Source: Buddleja alternifolia (Eukaryota > Streptophyta > Magnoliopsida > Lamiales > Scrophulariaceae). Taken from it: a stretch of 64,000 nucleotides of DNA. The notes below the pieces were generated by a model. That model was given only the letters and a program-made list of their open reading frames with translations, did no database searches and was not told the origin of the DNA. Below, piece by piece: positions 23,271 to 34,035 of the stretch (position 1 is the first letter of the stretch; the number at the start of each line of letters is the position of its first letter). Both the position numbers and the translations under genes were made by a program. The stretch is taken from contig CM033406.1 in the NCBI GenBank assembly GCA_019426215.1, forward strand, positions 8,381,146 to 8,445,145, given 5' to 3'.

Positions 23271-25179
23271 TCAACTGTTGGGTTTTTACACATAAAGCAC
23301 AGCAGAAAATTTAAATCCCACGGTGGTTCATCTTTGATTTTATGTATTCAAGTCATGTTAAAGAAAGTGTTCCTTTCTTCGCGTTGTTGAAAATTATGAA
23401 CCAGCTTTTGATCCCTTTTCCAAGCAGTGAAACAACCACTGCCTCTAAATCACTACGCCGGACTTGAGAGCGAATTTTTTTTTTCTTCTTTCCCCTATGG
23501 ACGGCTAGAGAGACAGAGAGAGAGAAGTGGAATTCTATGACTTGGAGAGAAAGACAATTATGAAGTAGGGTGAAATAGTATCCACTAAATAGTATTTATA
23601 CTACATAAGCAAATAATTATGCCTAAATTACTAATGCCTAGGCATCCTTAATGGACGCTCACTTGGGCGTTTTTAAGCCCTTGGGCTTAGTCCATGTATA
23701 TGGTTTTAATTTAATTAAGGGATAATTACACTCACACTCCCTCAATGATGGGGTAATTACACAAATCTCCCCTCACTAATTAATAATTACAAACACACTC
23801 TCTCATGTTAAAGATTTCTTACAATTGCGCCCCCTGTGTGTGTAACAATTCTCACAATTGCACCCCCTGTAAACCTTACAAATAGACCCCCTGAGGGGGT
23901 ATGTTTATAATTATCAATTAGTGAGGGGAGGTTTGTGTAATTACCTTATCATCGAGGGGGTGTGAGTGTCATTATCCCTTTAATTAATTATTTAATTAAT
24001 ATTATTTATCCAATAAATGAATTATTAAATAACTAATTAATCCAAGTTAATTCTATAATTAATTTCATAAAGAAATTAATTAACACATTAAATTAATTAA
24101 TTAATAAGATCATCTGCTGATTTAATTAATTGCGATATCAAATACCAAAAAATCTCTCAAGTCTTATTCCATAATTTTTCCTTTGCAACTCCTTTAATCG
24201 CGACTCTTTAAGTTCGTCTCAAAAGGCAATTCGGAGGAAGCCAAAAGGATGTGGGTAACACCTAGTCAGTCTTGTGGCCCACATCGTATCCCAATTGAGA
24301 ACAAATGAATAGAATCATTATAACCTTTCACGCTGTGAATACCGTACGAGTATAAACCCTTTATTCTTATATCTCGGTCAAGTGAGAGTCATGGTTTAGT
24401 CAAACTCACAGGAGTTGACCATATACTTAGCTCATAATGAATCGAGGTCACTGAGTATACTCTTATGTCCAACAATGAGTATCTCTAATGCTTTCGCCAA
24501 AGTCTTTGACTTCACCCATTCATGAAAGCATAGGATATTAAGCTCATTCATTTATGAGAGAATAAATTCCATTTTGCTAATCAGTTAAGATTGCTACTTG
24601 CCCATCAAGCCGCACTTCGAGGTCGACCCCACCAACGAGTGTATTGGATCTAACTACTCTAATGACAGACTTGATGTCACAAGCACATCTTCAACGTGAT
24701 TACTCGGTCTAAGGTTCACACGTACCTATCACAACTGATCAGTTTTGTCATTGACTGTCATTGAGTGAAAACCCATGTGGCATAACTGATGCGAGCCGTA
24801 TTCGAACTCATTAGTCTGACCAATGTGTCTGTGACGTAAGTTCCCACTAACATACTCACAGTGATCAACTGGCGCTTCCCTGTCAAAACTTATATCATAC
24901 AAGTCTCTATCCAGTAATGTTGTCCAGTCAATACTCTCTTCGACTTGTGAACCAATTTAGATACTAAGGATCAAACATTTCTAGTACCATTCTCCCTAAC
25001 CCATAGGGAGTAGAAGGTTCGCCTTATTATCAAGAACTATACGTTGTTTATGAAACCTTACAAATGCCTATAAGAAACAATATGAAATGCCTTTTATTAA
25101 TATAAGAATGTTTAGTTACAATTCAATGCCCTATAATTCTATCCTCTATGGCATTTGAGGGCATAACACTAATATCAAC
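23271..25179 (-). mobile_element. Solo copia LTR with TCAAC target duplication
   Basis: A single LTR at 23276-25174 of the copia family of this window, in the same orientation as 1106-2718. It starts TGTTGGG and ends CACTAATA, with the terminal CA degenerate. It is flanked on both sides by the same five bases, TCAAC (23271-23275 and 25175-25179). No gag-pol lies beside it, so it is the product of LTR-LTR recombination. Its extra length of roughly 290 bases over relatives is explained mostly by the foldback MITE at 23717-23980. Confidence 0.85.
23717..23980. mobile_element. Foldback MITE inside the solo LTR
   Basis: Left arm begins AAGGGATAATTACACTCACA and the right arm is its near-exact inverse, ending TGAGTGTCATTATCCCTT. 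The arms match over about 70 bases, including a second block (CCCCTCACTAATTAATAATTA against its inverse). Possible TAATT duplication on both sides. A middle with CCCCCTGTAAACCTTACAAA resembles the element near 30165-30417. No coding capacity. Confidence 0.8.
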
Positions 25180-26588
25180 ATCCTTGTTGTAAGTACTTTT
25201 GTTTACCCTTTTTGAGTGCATATGGTTAAGTCAACATTGAAGGCAATGTTGAGTTTAAGTATGGGGGTGTACGTAGTGCTAATTGATTTTATGTATCATG
25301 TGATCCTATTTTTAGCTCATGTTTGCGGGAATCATTACTATTGCATTTTTTAAGTGCTTTTGTGTGAGAAAACCAAGCATGTCTTATTTTTTGTTTTTTT
25401 AGGATGTTAGCTTGCCAATTGGTGTAATACGACTTGAGAACTCGAGACAATGGCCTGATATCTCTTGATTTTCTAAATATGGTTTAAATGGAAATTGCAC
25501 ATTTTGATTATGCTCATTTCAACCTTAGTTGAGAATCAATCTTTCTTACATGATACACGTTACACATAAGTCGAAGGTAGAGGGATTGAAGGGGTGCTCC
25601 ATCCCGAGACATATGAAGGATATCCCCCGGACATATTAGCCTAAGTTTTTCATATTGTTTTGAGATGACTAGTTTCTTTTAGATCTATAATTGTGTTAAT
25701 GGAATGAATGGTTGTGAATTGATTGGTATGGCCTTGAGGATTTGGTCAGGCTAACGAGTATTGGGGGTCACCAAAGCACCATTGTCTCTAAACTATATTC
25801 GTTGAGCTAATTTGAGCTTTGCTCAAGCCAATTGGGAATGAGTTGAATGTTAGACCTCGTTTTATTTCGTGGCCTTTGTCACTCGAGTAATTATGTTCGT
25901 AGGAGTGTTTTGACACTTAGCACCCTAAAATCACCCTATTTGGGAGTTATTGACCCAAAGCCCGATACATGGGTGGCAAAGGAAACCTAAGGGGGTAGAA
26001 CATCGCACGAGGTCTTATTTTGTCATGAAAGTAATTCATTTCAACGCTTGTTAAGGTTAATTGATTAAAGTGAATGGAAAAAGATGCAATTATAATTTTC
26101 AAGTTTTCTATGACTCGATGAGCTTTATGATCTATCGAAAGTTGATTGGTATGGGAAATATTTCCGAATATGGTAGGGATGGCACTCGATCATAATACCC
26201 TGGATCTTATCTCACTACATCCTTTGGAAATTGATTCGATTCTGGGAGTTGAATGAGCATTTTCTTTATTTGTGTATATGTTGTTGGGCTTTATTATCAA
26301 TGATTCGTGTCATTGCATTGTAGTTCTTATCCCGAGTTGTCTTCGTTAGTTTGAGCTAAAAATCCTTGGATTTTGTGGATGAATCGTATGCAAACCCTCA
26401 CGAGACTATAACTTGTACTTTGAGGTAACTCAAATGTTTAAAAGCTTGTTGCACATGCAAACTACAACCGTTTACTCCATGAAAGTGAGCTAGGTAGTTT
26501 TTTTGCGTTTTTCCCTTTGTTTGATGTTGAAATTGTATTCTATGGCTTTTATTGCTCGAGGTCGAGCAATTGATAAGTTTGGGGGTGT
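25180..26588 (+). other. 3' untranslated region of the non-autonomous gypsy
   Basis: About 1.4 kb with no sustained coding frame. It ends in the purine-rich AAGTTTGGGGGTGT directly before the LTR start TGATAAGAG, a suitable polypurine tract. Confidence 0.65.
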
Positions 26589-27857
26589 TGATAAGAGTCG
26601 TTTTTACGTTTTTTTTAAGTCCTTTTTATTAGTCTTTTAGGTTCATTTGTTGCTTGATTCGTGTAATTTGTGCGTATAAATCGTGCGTTAAGTGATTTTA
26701 GGCCTTAAATTGATGCAATCGAAGAAAGAGTGGAAAAACGACGCGTAGAACAATTTACACACCCACGCCCAGGCGCCTCCTTGACCACACCTAGGATATG
26801 AAATGCACGAAAAACACCCTTACTTCGCAGTCTGGCGCCCAGGCTCCAACCTAGGCGCCACATCTGGCGCCTGGGCACCACCTGCCTATTCCATCCGTTA
26901 TTTTCGGCATTTAGCCGTCTACTCATACCTGGGCGCCAATACACTTGTTTGTGAAGCCTATAAATACTAGATCAAAAAGAGGGTCAAAGGTTTGGATTTC
27001 AAGAGAATCTAGGGCTTTTTTGGGACTTGAATCAGACTTTTTCACCAATTTGGAAGGACAAGAGAAGGGAATTGCAAGAGATTGAAGCCTTCAACCCGAA
27101 TTCATCATCAATCAAGCATATTAGGGAGTTTTCAATTGCTTTCATAACATCTTTGTTTATGAATATGTATATGCTTGCCTTAGATTACTTTGTACCTTTG
27201 ATTATGAACTAAACTTGTAAAACTAGGGTCATGTGAAGGTCAATTTGTGAAATATCTTTATAACAGTTGATTGTTTGAATCAATTCATGTGCTGCTATGT
27301 GTTGAGAATTTGTGTTTATATTTCTTACATGTGCTTGATCACCATGTGTTTGATAAATTCACAACATAACCCGATTAATAGGAATTGCCCTAGATATAGG
27401 TAAATATTCTCAGGTGAAGTAAGCCGACTTTAGTCAAGGAATTTCCAATCATGAACGCATGCTTGATAATTAGATTCCGAAATAGACATATTTCAGGTAT
27501 CGTTATTTAGGCATAGGATTTCTATCGCGAGAGATCAGATAGTTATTATCATAGGATCTTCCACCATAGCAACATAGGTCTAATGATTCAAGAAGCTACT
27601 TTATAAGGATAATGAATTAAATTGAGCCCCAAACGCGCCTTAGTTACCTATATCACTTGAAGTTTCAATGAATTGTTTATCCTTGCTCTTGTTGTTCCTT
27701 GCACGTTTGTTTGAAATCAATCTTTACTTTAATTGTTTGTTTACAAATCTAACTAAAATACTCGTCCTTGTGATTTGACATCTGAACTTTTGTCCACTAT
27801 CACTACGCACACGACTAGTACTCTTGCTATAAAAGCACGTTAGGTTTTAGCTTGTCA
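26589..27857 (+). repeat. 3' LTR of the non-autonomous gypsy
   Basis: Starts TGATAAGAGTCG and ends TTGTCA, about 1.27 kb. U3 contains GC-rich GGCGCC-type semi-palindromes at 26758-26935, followed by a TATA box (TATAAATA, 26959-26966). The LTR start matches the one at 51251 (TGATAAGAGGCG), so the two elements belong to related families. Confidence 0.8.
26758..26935 (+). promoter_or_regulatory. GC-rich semi-palindromic array upstream of LTR TATA box
   Basis: Several copies of words such as CGCCCAGGCGCC, TGGCGCCCAGG, CCTAGGCGCC and GGCGCCTGGGC in otherwise AT-rich LTR sequence, ending about 25 bases before TATAAATA. Each is a near-palindrome around GGCGCC/CCTAGG. Confidence 0.6.
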
Positions 27858-27865
27858 AGTTTTTG

Positions 27866-28215
27866 TCACGAAGGAATCTAAAACGGAGTCGGGGAAGTGT
27901 GAGGCACGCATGGGCGCTCCCCAGTGCGGATCAGGCCTTGCCCAAGCGCCATAAACGGCACCCCAGCGGGGGCCAGGCCACGACCCAGCAACGGGAATTG
28001 GCGCCCAGGCATAGATGTGCGAAGCTATGCGCATGTGTTGACGAGTTTTGGCGAGTTTATTTGTCTTTGGGTGCAAGTTTGACGGATTTTGACAGATTTG
28101 AGTCCTAGTTTGATTAAAATTATTTTCTATTGTTTTAGAAATTATTTGCTTTGTTTATTTGGATTGTTTTCATAATGTGTTAGGGTTTAGACTTCTCCAC
28201 CACTATAAATATGAA
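27866..28215 (+). repeat. Possible gypsy-type LTR fragment
   Basis: After the 3' LTR the sequence again shows a GC-rich stretch with GGGCGCTCC, CAAGCGCC and GGCGCCCAGGC words (27900-28010), and then ACTATAAATATG at 28202-28213. That is the same order, GC-rich array then TATA box, as in the three clear gypsy LTRs. No borders were found, so this stays tentative. Confidence 0.35.
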
Positions 28216-29203
28216 AACTCTCCTTGTAATTGATGGATTCATTTTGAAAGGAATAAAGATGTAGTCTAGGTTGACTTTTGGATGTATGCAAGTTATGCCG
28301 AACCACGTTAAATTCTAGTGTCGTTACCTTCATGTTCAGGCTTAGAATTTCTAATTTCTTGATTATTTTATTCGTTCTCGTGATGCCTCGTTCCAAAAAA
28401 TCCATCTTTTGTCATCCTCAAATTGAACAAACAACAAAACAAAATAAGTATACTTTGTTCGAGGCATGTGGCTTCTCGATCCAACAACACCTTTTGATCC
28501 TTTGACATTTTTCAGCTTCTTCCTCCACAACAGTTCTTAAAAGTTTCTATCGAACTAGTAGACTTTAACGTTTGCTTCTTCTGAGTTCTGATGCCACGAA
28601 TCCCACATATCTCAATAAATATGCTCTTCAAACCAATAGTTAGGAATCAGTCAAGCACAGAACTTGTAAAGGCTAAAATAAAGCGAACAAAAGACTCAAA
28701 ACTCAACATGGTTCAAACCAAGACTGCCTATGTTCTTGACTTAAACTAGAGATTTTAATGATTTGGAGCGACACGTACTACAAGAGGATGCCCGTATTTA
28801 TAAATTGTGAAGATTGGAGAACAAGGTTCAGAGATCCTATTCAACTATGAAACGAATCAGACTAATCAGAAAAGCTGAAAATCATATTCGCATTTCGACG
28901 CAGTGTTGAGAATGGACCCGGCGGCATTTATCGGTCACTGTCGCGAGGCTGATTGTAATTTCCATGGCGATGGCCATATTGTTTTCAGCTCAATTCCTGA
29001 ACAGAAATTTATGCAGTACATCGACAAAGGATTTAATATATAACTCAAACCTAAACAAACTACTTTTACATCTAAACACGGAACTGAAATACTGGAAAAG
29101 TTATTGATATAGATGTTCCTAACTTGATTATGCAATTAAAATTGATCACAAATTGAGGTGTCCATTAGGATTTAGGTCACAGCTACAACATCATATATAG
29201 TTT
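28216..29203. other. Non-coding stretch downstream of the MAKR gene
   Basis: About 1 kb. Short frames at 28187-28505 have no recognisable product. A TATTTATAAATTG stretch lies near 28795. The part next to 29203 would be the 3' untranslated region of the minus-strand MAKR gene; I could not place a polyadenylation signal. Confidence 0.4.
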
Positions 29204-30016
29204 TCAACCCCTGTAAAAGTTGTGACGGTCTTCATTCGTCCTTTTACAATGAGCAATGGCAGCCTGAATCGGGTTTTCAAGCTCCGAGCTCGAGCTGCTA
29301 CTTCTCTTCAAATTTGCAGGAGTCGGATTAGATGCAAATTTAGTCTTAATTGATAAGGTTTTGAAGGCCCCAGAAAACGATCTTCTATGAGCATGACCAA
29401 CCGATGGCGTTTGGTTATTGTACTTAATGTGCCCAAATGGCTTGTCATGTCCACATTGTTTGGCTTTGGCCTTTGGAACTGGAACCTGAAGTTGGGTTTG
29501 ATCAGAAACAGTTTTTGATTTAGTAAATAAGGATTTAAGATAAGCAGCCCATTTGAACTTATTGGAACAAGAATTTGAGGACTTGTTGATGAGCTTTAGC
29601 TTTTTGGTCCAAGATTGCTTTTCTTGTAATAATAGCGAGGGGTAGTTGCGAAAAAACTCATCGGGGTTGAGTTCTCTGCTGACTTGGCACGACTCGGAAG
29701 GAGATATGTTGCAGGATTCAAAAGGAGTAGTATATGCTGTGCCTGTGGGAGTAAACAAAGGGGTGTTGAAGGATTCTTCTTTTTGTAGAGTTTTGTTGGG
29801 CATTTGAAGAAGTGGAAGGAGTTTGCCCATGTAGAAGAGGTCATCAGCAGGAGAAGAAGTAGTGTTGCAGGTGTTGTTATCTCTGTCGGAAGAGCTCGAA
29901 AAACTTTGAAACTCAAATTCTTTGGTGGAGTGGCTGAAGATTGCAAATGAATCAACTTCCATGTTGATGTAATCTTCTCCTTCTGCCTCAAAATATTTGT
30001 CAACATTTGCTTCCAT
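29204..30016 (-). CDS. Membrane-associated kinase regulator (MAKR) family protein
   Basis: A single-exon frame of 270 codons, with ATG at 30016 and TGA at 29204. MAKR proteins are plant-specific, mostly unstructured plasma-membrane proteins that act as inhibitors or adaptors of leucine-rich-repeat receptor kinases; BKI1 in brassinosteroid signalling is the best-known relative. Three family motifs are visible: EDYINMEVDS (residues 14-23), SPADDLFYMGKLLPL (55-69) and the C-terminal NPIQAAIAHCKRTNED (248-263). A Lys/Arg-rich middle (KKLKL near 140, KFKWAAYLKSLFTKSK, then RRSFSGAFK near 210) fits the basic membrane-anchoring and phosphorylation region. The length suits the MAKR3/4-type subgroup, but the exact orthologue cannot be named. 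It is the only intact host gene found. A TATA-like box and a CT-rich leader precede it. No stops or odd codons were seen. Confidence 0.85.
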   Translation of the reverse strand: MEANVDKYFEAEGEDYINMEVDSFAIFSHSTKEFEFQSFSSSSDRDNNTCNTTSSPADDLFYMGKLLPLLQMPNKTLQKEESFNTPLFTPTGTAYTTPFESCNISPSESCQVSRELNPDEFFRNYPSLLLQEKQSWTKKLKLINKSSNSCSNKFKWAAYLKSLFTKSKTVSDQTQLQVPVPKAKAKQCGHDKPFGHIKYNNQTPSVGHAHRRSFSGAFKTLSIKTKFASNPTPANLKRSSSSSSELENPIQAAIAHCKRTNEDRHNFYRG

Positions 30017-30042
30017 TCTCTCTCTCTCTCTCTCACTCTCGC
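30017..30042 (-). repeat. CT/GA microsatellite in the MAKR 5' leader
   Basis: A TC run on the plus strand, GA on the coding strand, directly before the ATG. GA-rich leaders are common in plant genes and may bind GAGA-type BPC factors; that role is inferred. Confidence 0.7.
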
Positions 30043-30074
30043 GGGCACTTTAGTTTGTTTCTTAGTTTATCTCT

Positions 30075-30083
30075 CTATTTAAG
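30075..30083 (-). promoter_or_regulatory. TATA-like box of the MAKR gene
   Basis: CTTAAATAG on the coding strand, about 60 bases upstream of the ATG. It is the only TATA-like word at a suitable distance and gives a short leader made mainly of the GA repeat. Confidence 0.5.
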
Positions 30084-30164
30084 GTGTGGATTCAAGTTGT
30101 GTTTCAAAGGAAACAGAGTGCAAATGCTTCTTCTTTGAAATACTCAAGGATGTTAAAAAACTTT

Positions 30165-30417
30165 GAAAAAATTACACACAGACGCCCTCACTTATCGTAT
30201 AATTATCAAATAGCATTTCACTTATTGAAAATTACCAATACACTCTCTCAATGAGTCATCTGTAAGGTTTACAAGTGATAAAACTATAAGAGTTTTTAAA
30301 TACGGGGTGTATAGTTGTAAGAATGCCTTAATATGAGTGGACCTTAGGTAATTTTTAATAAGTGATGGGGATTTTTTGATATACACAATAAATAATGGTG
30401 TCCGTGTGAAATTTTTT
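30165..30417. mobile_element. MITE upstream of the MAKR promoter
   Basis: About 250 bases with imperfect terminal inverted repeats. The left end AAAAATTACACACAGACGCC pairs with the right end, whose inverse reads AAAATTTCACACGGACACC. A second inner pair is CACTTATTGAAAATTACC against its inverse near 30340-30362. GTAAGGTTTACAA in the middle matches the MITE at 23717-23980 in inverted form, suggesting one family. No coding capacity. Confidence 0.65.
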
Positions 30418-31100
30418 ATTCTTTTTGGCTGGTGTCTCCTAATTTCTCTTGAAAAAAGCCTTGGACATTTTTGTCTAATTATTAGGGTAAAATTCATTAA
30501 TTTTGCACATTCTCCTTAAAAATGACTAAAAGCGCTTCGTCCCCTCAACTCATATCCATTGTAGCACTTAAAGTAATTTCAGATGATTTTTTTTGTCAGC
30601 AACTCCTCCTGCCGGCCAAAAGCAAACCATAAGGCTTCTTGGATCCTTTTTTACTGAGCATGGTGAACACATCAAGTAATAATCCTTTAACTTCAGTAAG
30701 TCTAAAAATTAATTTGGTGACACTAAAATAAAATAAAATAAAAGTTCAGCAAGTCACAATGTCAAATTTATCACTATTAATTTTATATATGGAGTAACAA
30801 ACATTCTTGTAATTATGTGCTCACAAGCCTCACATGGACAAACTAATTGCAATGATATGAAAGTTGCTACGTTAAAAAGAAAATATAAAAATTAATTTGG
30901 TTACACTAAAATAAAATAAAATTTCAGCAAGTCACAATGTCAAATTTATCACTATTAATTTTATATATGGAGTAACAAACATTCTTGTAATTATGTGCTC
31001 ACAAGCCTCACATGGATAAATTATCAGTCCGACCCCGGAGGTTAGCCAGTGAATATATGATAAAAGCCCATATAATATATAACTTATCAAGCCTCCACAT
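30418..31100. other. AT-rich intergenic DNA with a direct duplication
   Basis: No coding frame. It contains a near-identical pair of about 135-base repeats, annotated separately, and nothing else recognisable. Confidence 0.5.
30704..31018 (+). repeat. Direct repeat pair with 183-base spacing
   Basis: Copy 1 is at 30704-30840 and copy 2 at 30887-31018. Both run from AAAAATTAATTTGG to CACATGGA. Differences are a G/T change, a few bases in the AATAAAATAAAA run and the last bases. A 46-base spacer separates them. It is a recent local duplication. Confidence 0.85.
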
Positions 31101-31506
31101 GCTCCGTTTGTTCACCAGAGAATGAAATCTCAATTGAAAATGAGATATCTGGTTATCTGATTCTCAGTTATCTGATTCCATAATAGTGTTTGAATAAGTC
31201 TAGAAAACTATATAAGGAATTTTTTACTGATTAGTTCATGCATATTTTGTAAGAAATTAAATGAAATTCACAGTTGAAAACTTTCATTAAATTAACCTTA
31301 TCGTTTACCTAATTTATTTGTGTACATTGTGTCACCCAAGCTTGTATATGTTAAAAAAGTTAATTTTCATACTAACTATAATTTTGTATTCATATGTAAT
31401 ATTTAAACACTAACTATTAAAATTAGTTTGAGTGTGACACGTTAAAGTAATTAATGGATCCAAAATATACCCAAGATGTGGTGGTACAAACAGTAAAATA
31501 CTGTAA

Positions 31507-31552
31507 AATATATATATATATATATATATATGTAAATATATATATATATATA
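31507..31552. repeat. TA dinucleotide microsatellite
   Basis: Two TA runs separated by TGTAAA. The surrounding 31500-31820 is also very AT-rich. Confidence 0.9.
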
Positions 31553-32074
31553 CAATGTAAAGAAAATAAAAAATAAATTAAAATATATGATTATGTATAG
31601 ATATTATAATTAAATAACTATAGATATATGCGCATACATAATATATATATAATATATATTAATACATGTTTGTATATATATGTGTGTGTCTATATATTTT
31701 ATTATGCAAATAATATATTTACACATAGATGTTATATTTGTAAATTGTATACTATATACTTACGATTTATATGATATATATTTCTTATATGATGAAATAT
31801 AATAATTATATATACATATAATAGTTTTATTGATAGGAAAAAGATATAATATGGAGAGTAAAAATATTTTGCAAGTTTTAATTTCAGATTCACTTGATAA
31901 AGGGAATAAAAAAACCCTCAAAAAGATAAGGAATGAGATTTCCTAATTTGCTCAAAAAGATAGGGATTGAGATTTCCTACTTTGTCTTGCAGAATTCTCT
32001 GTTTTGAGAAATCTTATTTATTTCCTTTAATTTAAGCAATTTTATCAAACAAAATAATCCGATGCCAAAAACTT

Positions 32075-32987
32075 AGGGCTTGTATGGTTTTGTTTTTAAA
32101 TCCATATCTCAATTCTCAAAAATTTTGAAAGCCCAAAATATGTTTGTGTCAAATTATTTTTCCCAAGTTTTGATTCTTAATTCTCAAATTTTGAGACTTC
32201 AATACAAAAAATGAAAGCAAATCATTATAGCAATGTCCTTCTTTGCGTGAAATAAGGAGTTCCCATTTCTCAAACCAAATCTTCCAAAAAGCAATACCCT
32301 TTTTTATGTTACAGATCAAGCTTACTCTGCAATTCTCTCACTATCTGAAAATTTAACAAGCACCACCATCTACCACTGTTGCAGCCAATCACAACATCCA
32401 TATCCATTTAAGACACTTACAGATATAATTTTACGCCAATTAAACCTAAAACAATGAATTCTTTTGAAATGGAATTAAAAATGTTGTGGCACAAAGTTTT
32501 ATTTGAGTTTTAACCCAATGTTCAAGTCGTAGACTTTGAAGGATAAAAGGTGCACTTAGTTACTGTTCAGAAAAAAAAGTGCACTTGTTTCTTTCCCAAT
32601 TTTTTAATGTTATAGAAAATCAGTATGTTGACATGAATGTTGATTTTGCCATGTTCTAGATGTGATTGCTCAATAAGTATTTTTGGAATTACACGTAAAT
32701 ATTAAGCTACATGTTATTTTAATTTTCGCTCTTTATGTCGATTTTTTGAATGTATATTTTTGTAAAAATTTGAATAGTACTCATACGTATAATAGAACAA
32801 TTAAAAAACGTCCCATATTTTACTAATTAGGAATTTTCCTCTTCTTTTCCAATAACAGGAAATCTCTAATTTTACTAACTAGTTTAATTAACATAATCGT
32901 TATTACAATTATTACTAAATAATTATAAATACTTTTACATTTCTTAATATAACTAACTACATTATTAATTACTATACATAGTAGAAA

Positions 32988-33023
<36 letters not shown>

Positions 33024-33302
33024 TCAATATAATTAACTATGTCACTAACTAAAAATCAAGTTTACTTTATGTCAAATCAATATATAATTTTTTATTTTAC
33101 TTATATCTGAATAGAACATTCATCCAAACATATTTTCATTCTCATCACGTCTTTTCGTAGAAAAATCACCACAAATTCACATTCATTCAAACATATTTTC
33201 ATTTTTAACACAAAAACCAATAAAAAAAATTGAAACTCACTTTTCTAGATTTTTCTACTTGAAAATGAGAATTGAAAATGAAAACAATACCATACAAGCC
33301 CT
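32075..33302. mobile_element. Candidate TIR DNA element, nested inner layer
   Basis: The left terminus is AGGGCTTGTATGGTTTTGTT and the right terminus read inversely is AGGGCTTGTATGGTATTGTT, 19 of 20 matching. Subterminal TCAATTCTCA is also shared in inverted form. Its right end lies 42 bases inside the outer element's right end. Internal sequence is non-coding and includes the TA run at 32989-33020. Confidence 0.65.
32989..33020. repeat. TA dinucleotide microsatellite
   Basis: About 16 uninterrupted TA units. Confidence 0.9.
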
Positions 33303-33344
33303 GATTCCCAATTTGGATTTTATTTCGTGACAAACAAACGGAGC

Positions 33345-34035
33345 GAATTGTAAACGGTACTATAGTAACTTGCAAACATGTCACCAGGATTTGAGGAGTA
33401 AAATCATATTAATAAAATGTAGATATGAATTCGTGCTTTATTTGGATTTGTTTTAAGCAATCATATTAAAAAAGTATAATAAAAATATCCGTCAAAGAAA
33501 AAGTTAATCAGCTACTAATCAAATTCCGGAAATGCTATATTTAGTGTTTAGTTGTCCTAATATTATTAACACAAATTTTACAACCATTTCAAAATAGTAT
33601 TGAAATCATTACATAGCAAAAAAAATCAAAAATAAAAAGAAATCATTACTTGATTTTTAGCTTTTTAAATGCCTAGTCAAACTCCACTTAGTCACCACAT
33701 AATAATATTTATATCAATAGACACGGCAATTACCTAAACATGGAAACATTTGTTCCTTAAAGGCGCCTTATCCCCAAACAAAGTTTGGTTGGAAAATAAA
33801 CAAAAGGAAAAGCAAACAAACCAATTCCTATATATCTTTACCTTTGTTTTAAAAAATTGCATTTACAAATCAGAATTAAAATTTCCGGTTCCTTTTTCTC
33901 TTCCTCCCTTGTATATTGATTACTCAAACAAGTTTAGTTTAATAGAAAACATTAGTGACTATATTGAGTCCATAAATTGTACACACACTTCGAAAATGAA
34001 CTAACTCTCTATCAACCTACGTTTATATACAAGAG
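33345..34035. other. AT-rich intergenic DNA
   Basis: The open frame at 33750-34004 (84 codons) has no recognisable motif and lies in low-complexity AT-rich sequence. Nothing else was supported. Confidence 0.4.

Larger units (their letters stand above)
21561..27857 (+). mobile_element. Non-autonomous Ty3/gypsy (Athila/Tat-like) element without RT, RNase H or integrase
   Basis: Bounded by a 5' LTR remnant (21561-21814) and a 3' LTR (26589-27857) that share sequence. Internally it holds a degenerate PBS, a gag-derived ORF and the protease C-terminal block. At about 23005-23040 it passes straight into the 3' untranslated region with GGAGGTAACCCA, a motif that in related elements follows pol. The enzymatic domains from RT to integrase are therefore missing. 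A solo copia LTR with a MITE is inserted at 23276-25174. Confidence 0.75.
31101..33344. mobile_element. Candidate TIR DNA element, outer layer
   Basis: The left end GCTCCGTTTGTTCACCAGAG and the inverse of the right end, GCTCCGTTTGTTTGTCACGA, share GCTCCGTTTGTT as terminal inverted repeats. No transposase frame is present, so it would be non-autonomous. No flanking duplication was identified. Within it sit TA microsatellites (31507-31552, 32989-33020) and a second, nested element at 32075-33302. Confidence 0.5.

Noticed and set aside
27863..28108. Frames on both strands with Ala/Pro/Arg-rich products.
   Set aside because: GC-rich LTR-like fragment, no codon signal and no family motif.
29596..30048. 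150-codon frame overlapping the MAKR gene in another frame.
   Set aside because: It is a shadow of the MAKR frame, which carries all recognisable family motifs.
33750..34004. 84-codon open frame.
   Set aside because: AT-rich low-complexity DNA without promoter, motif or homologous copy in the window.
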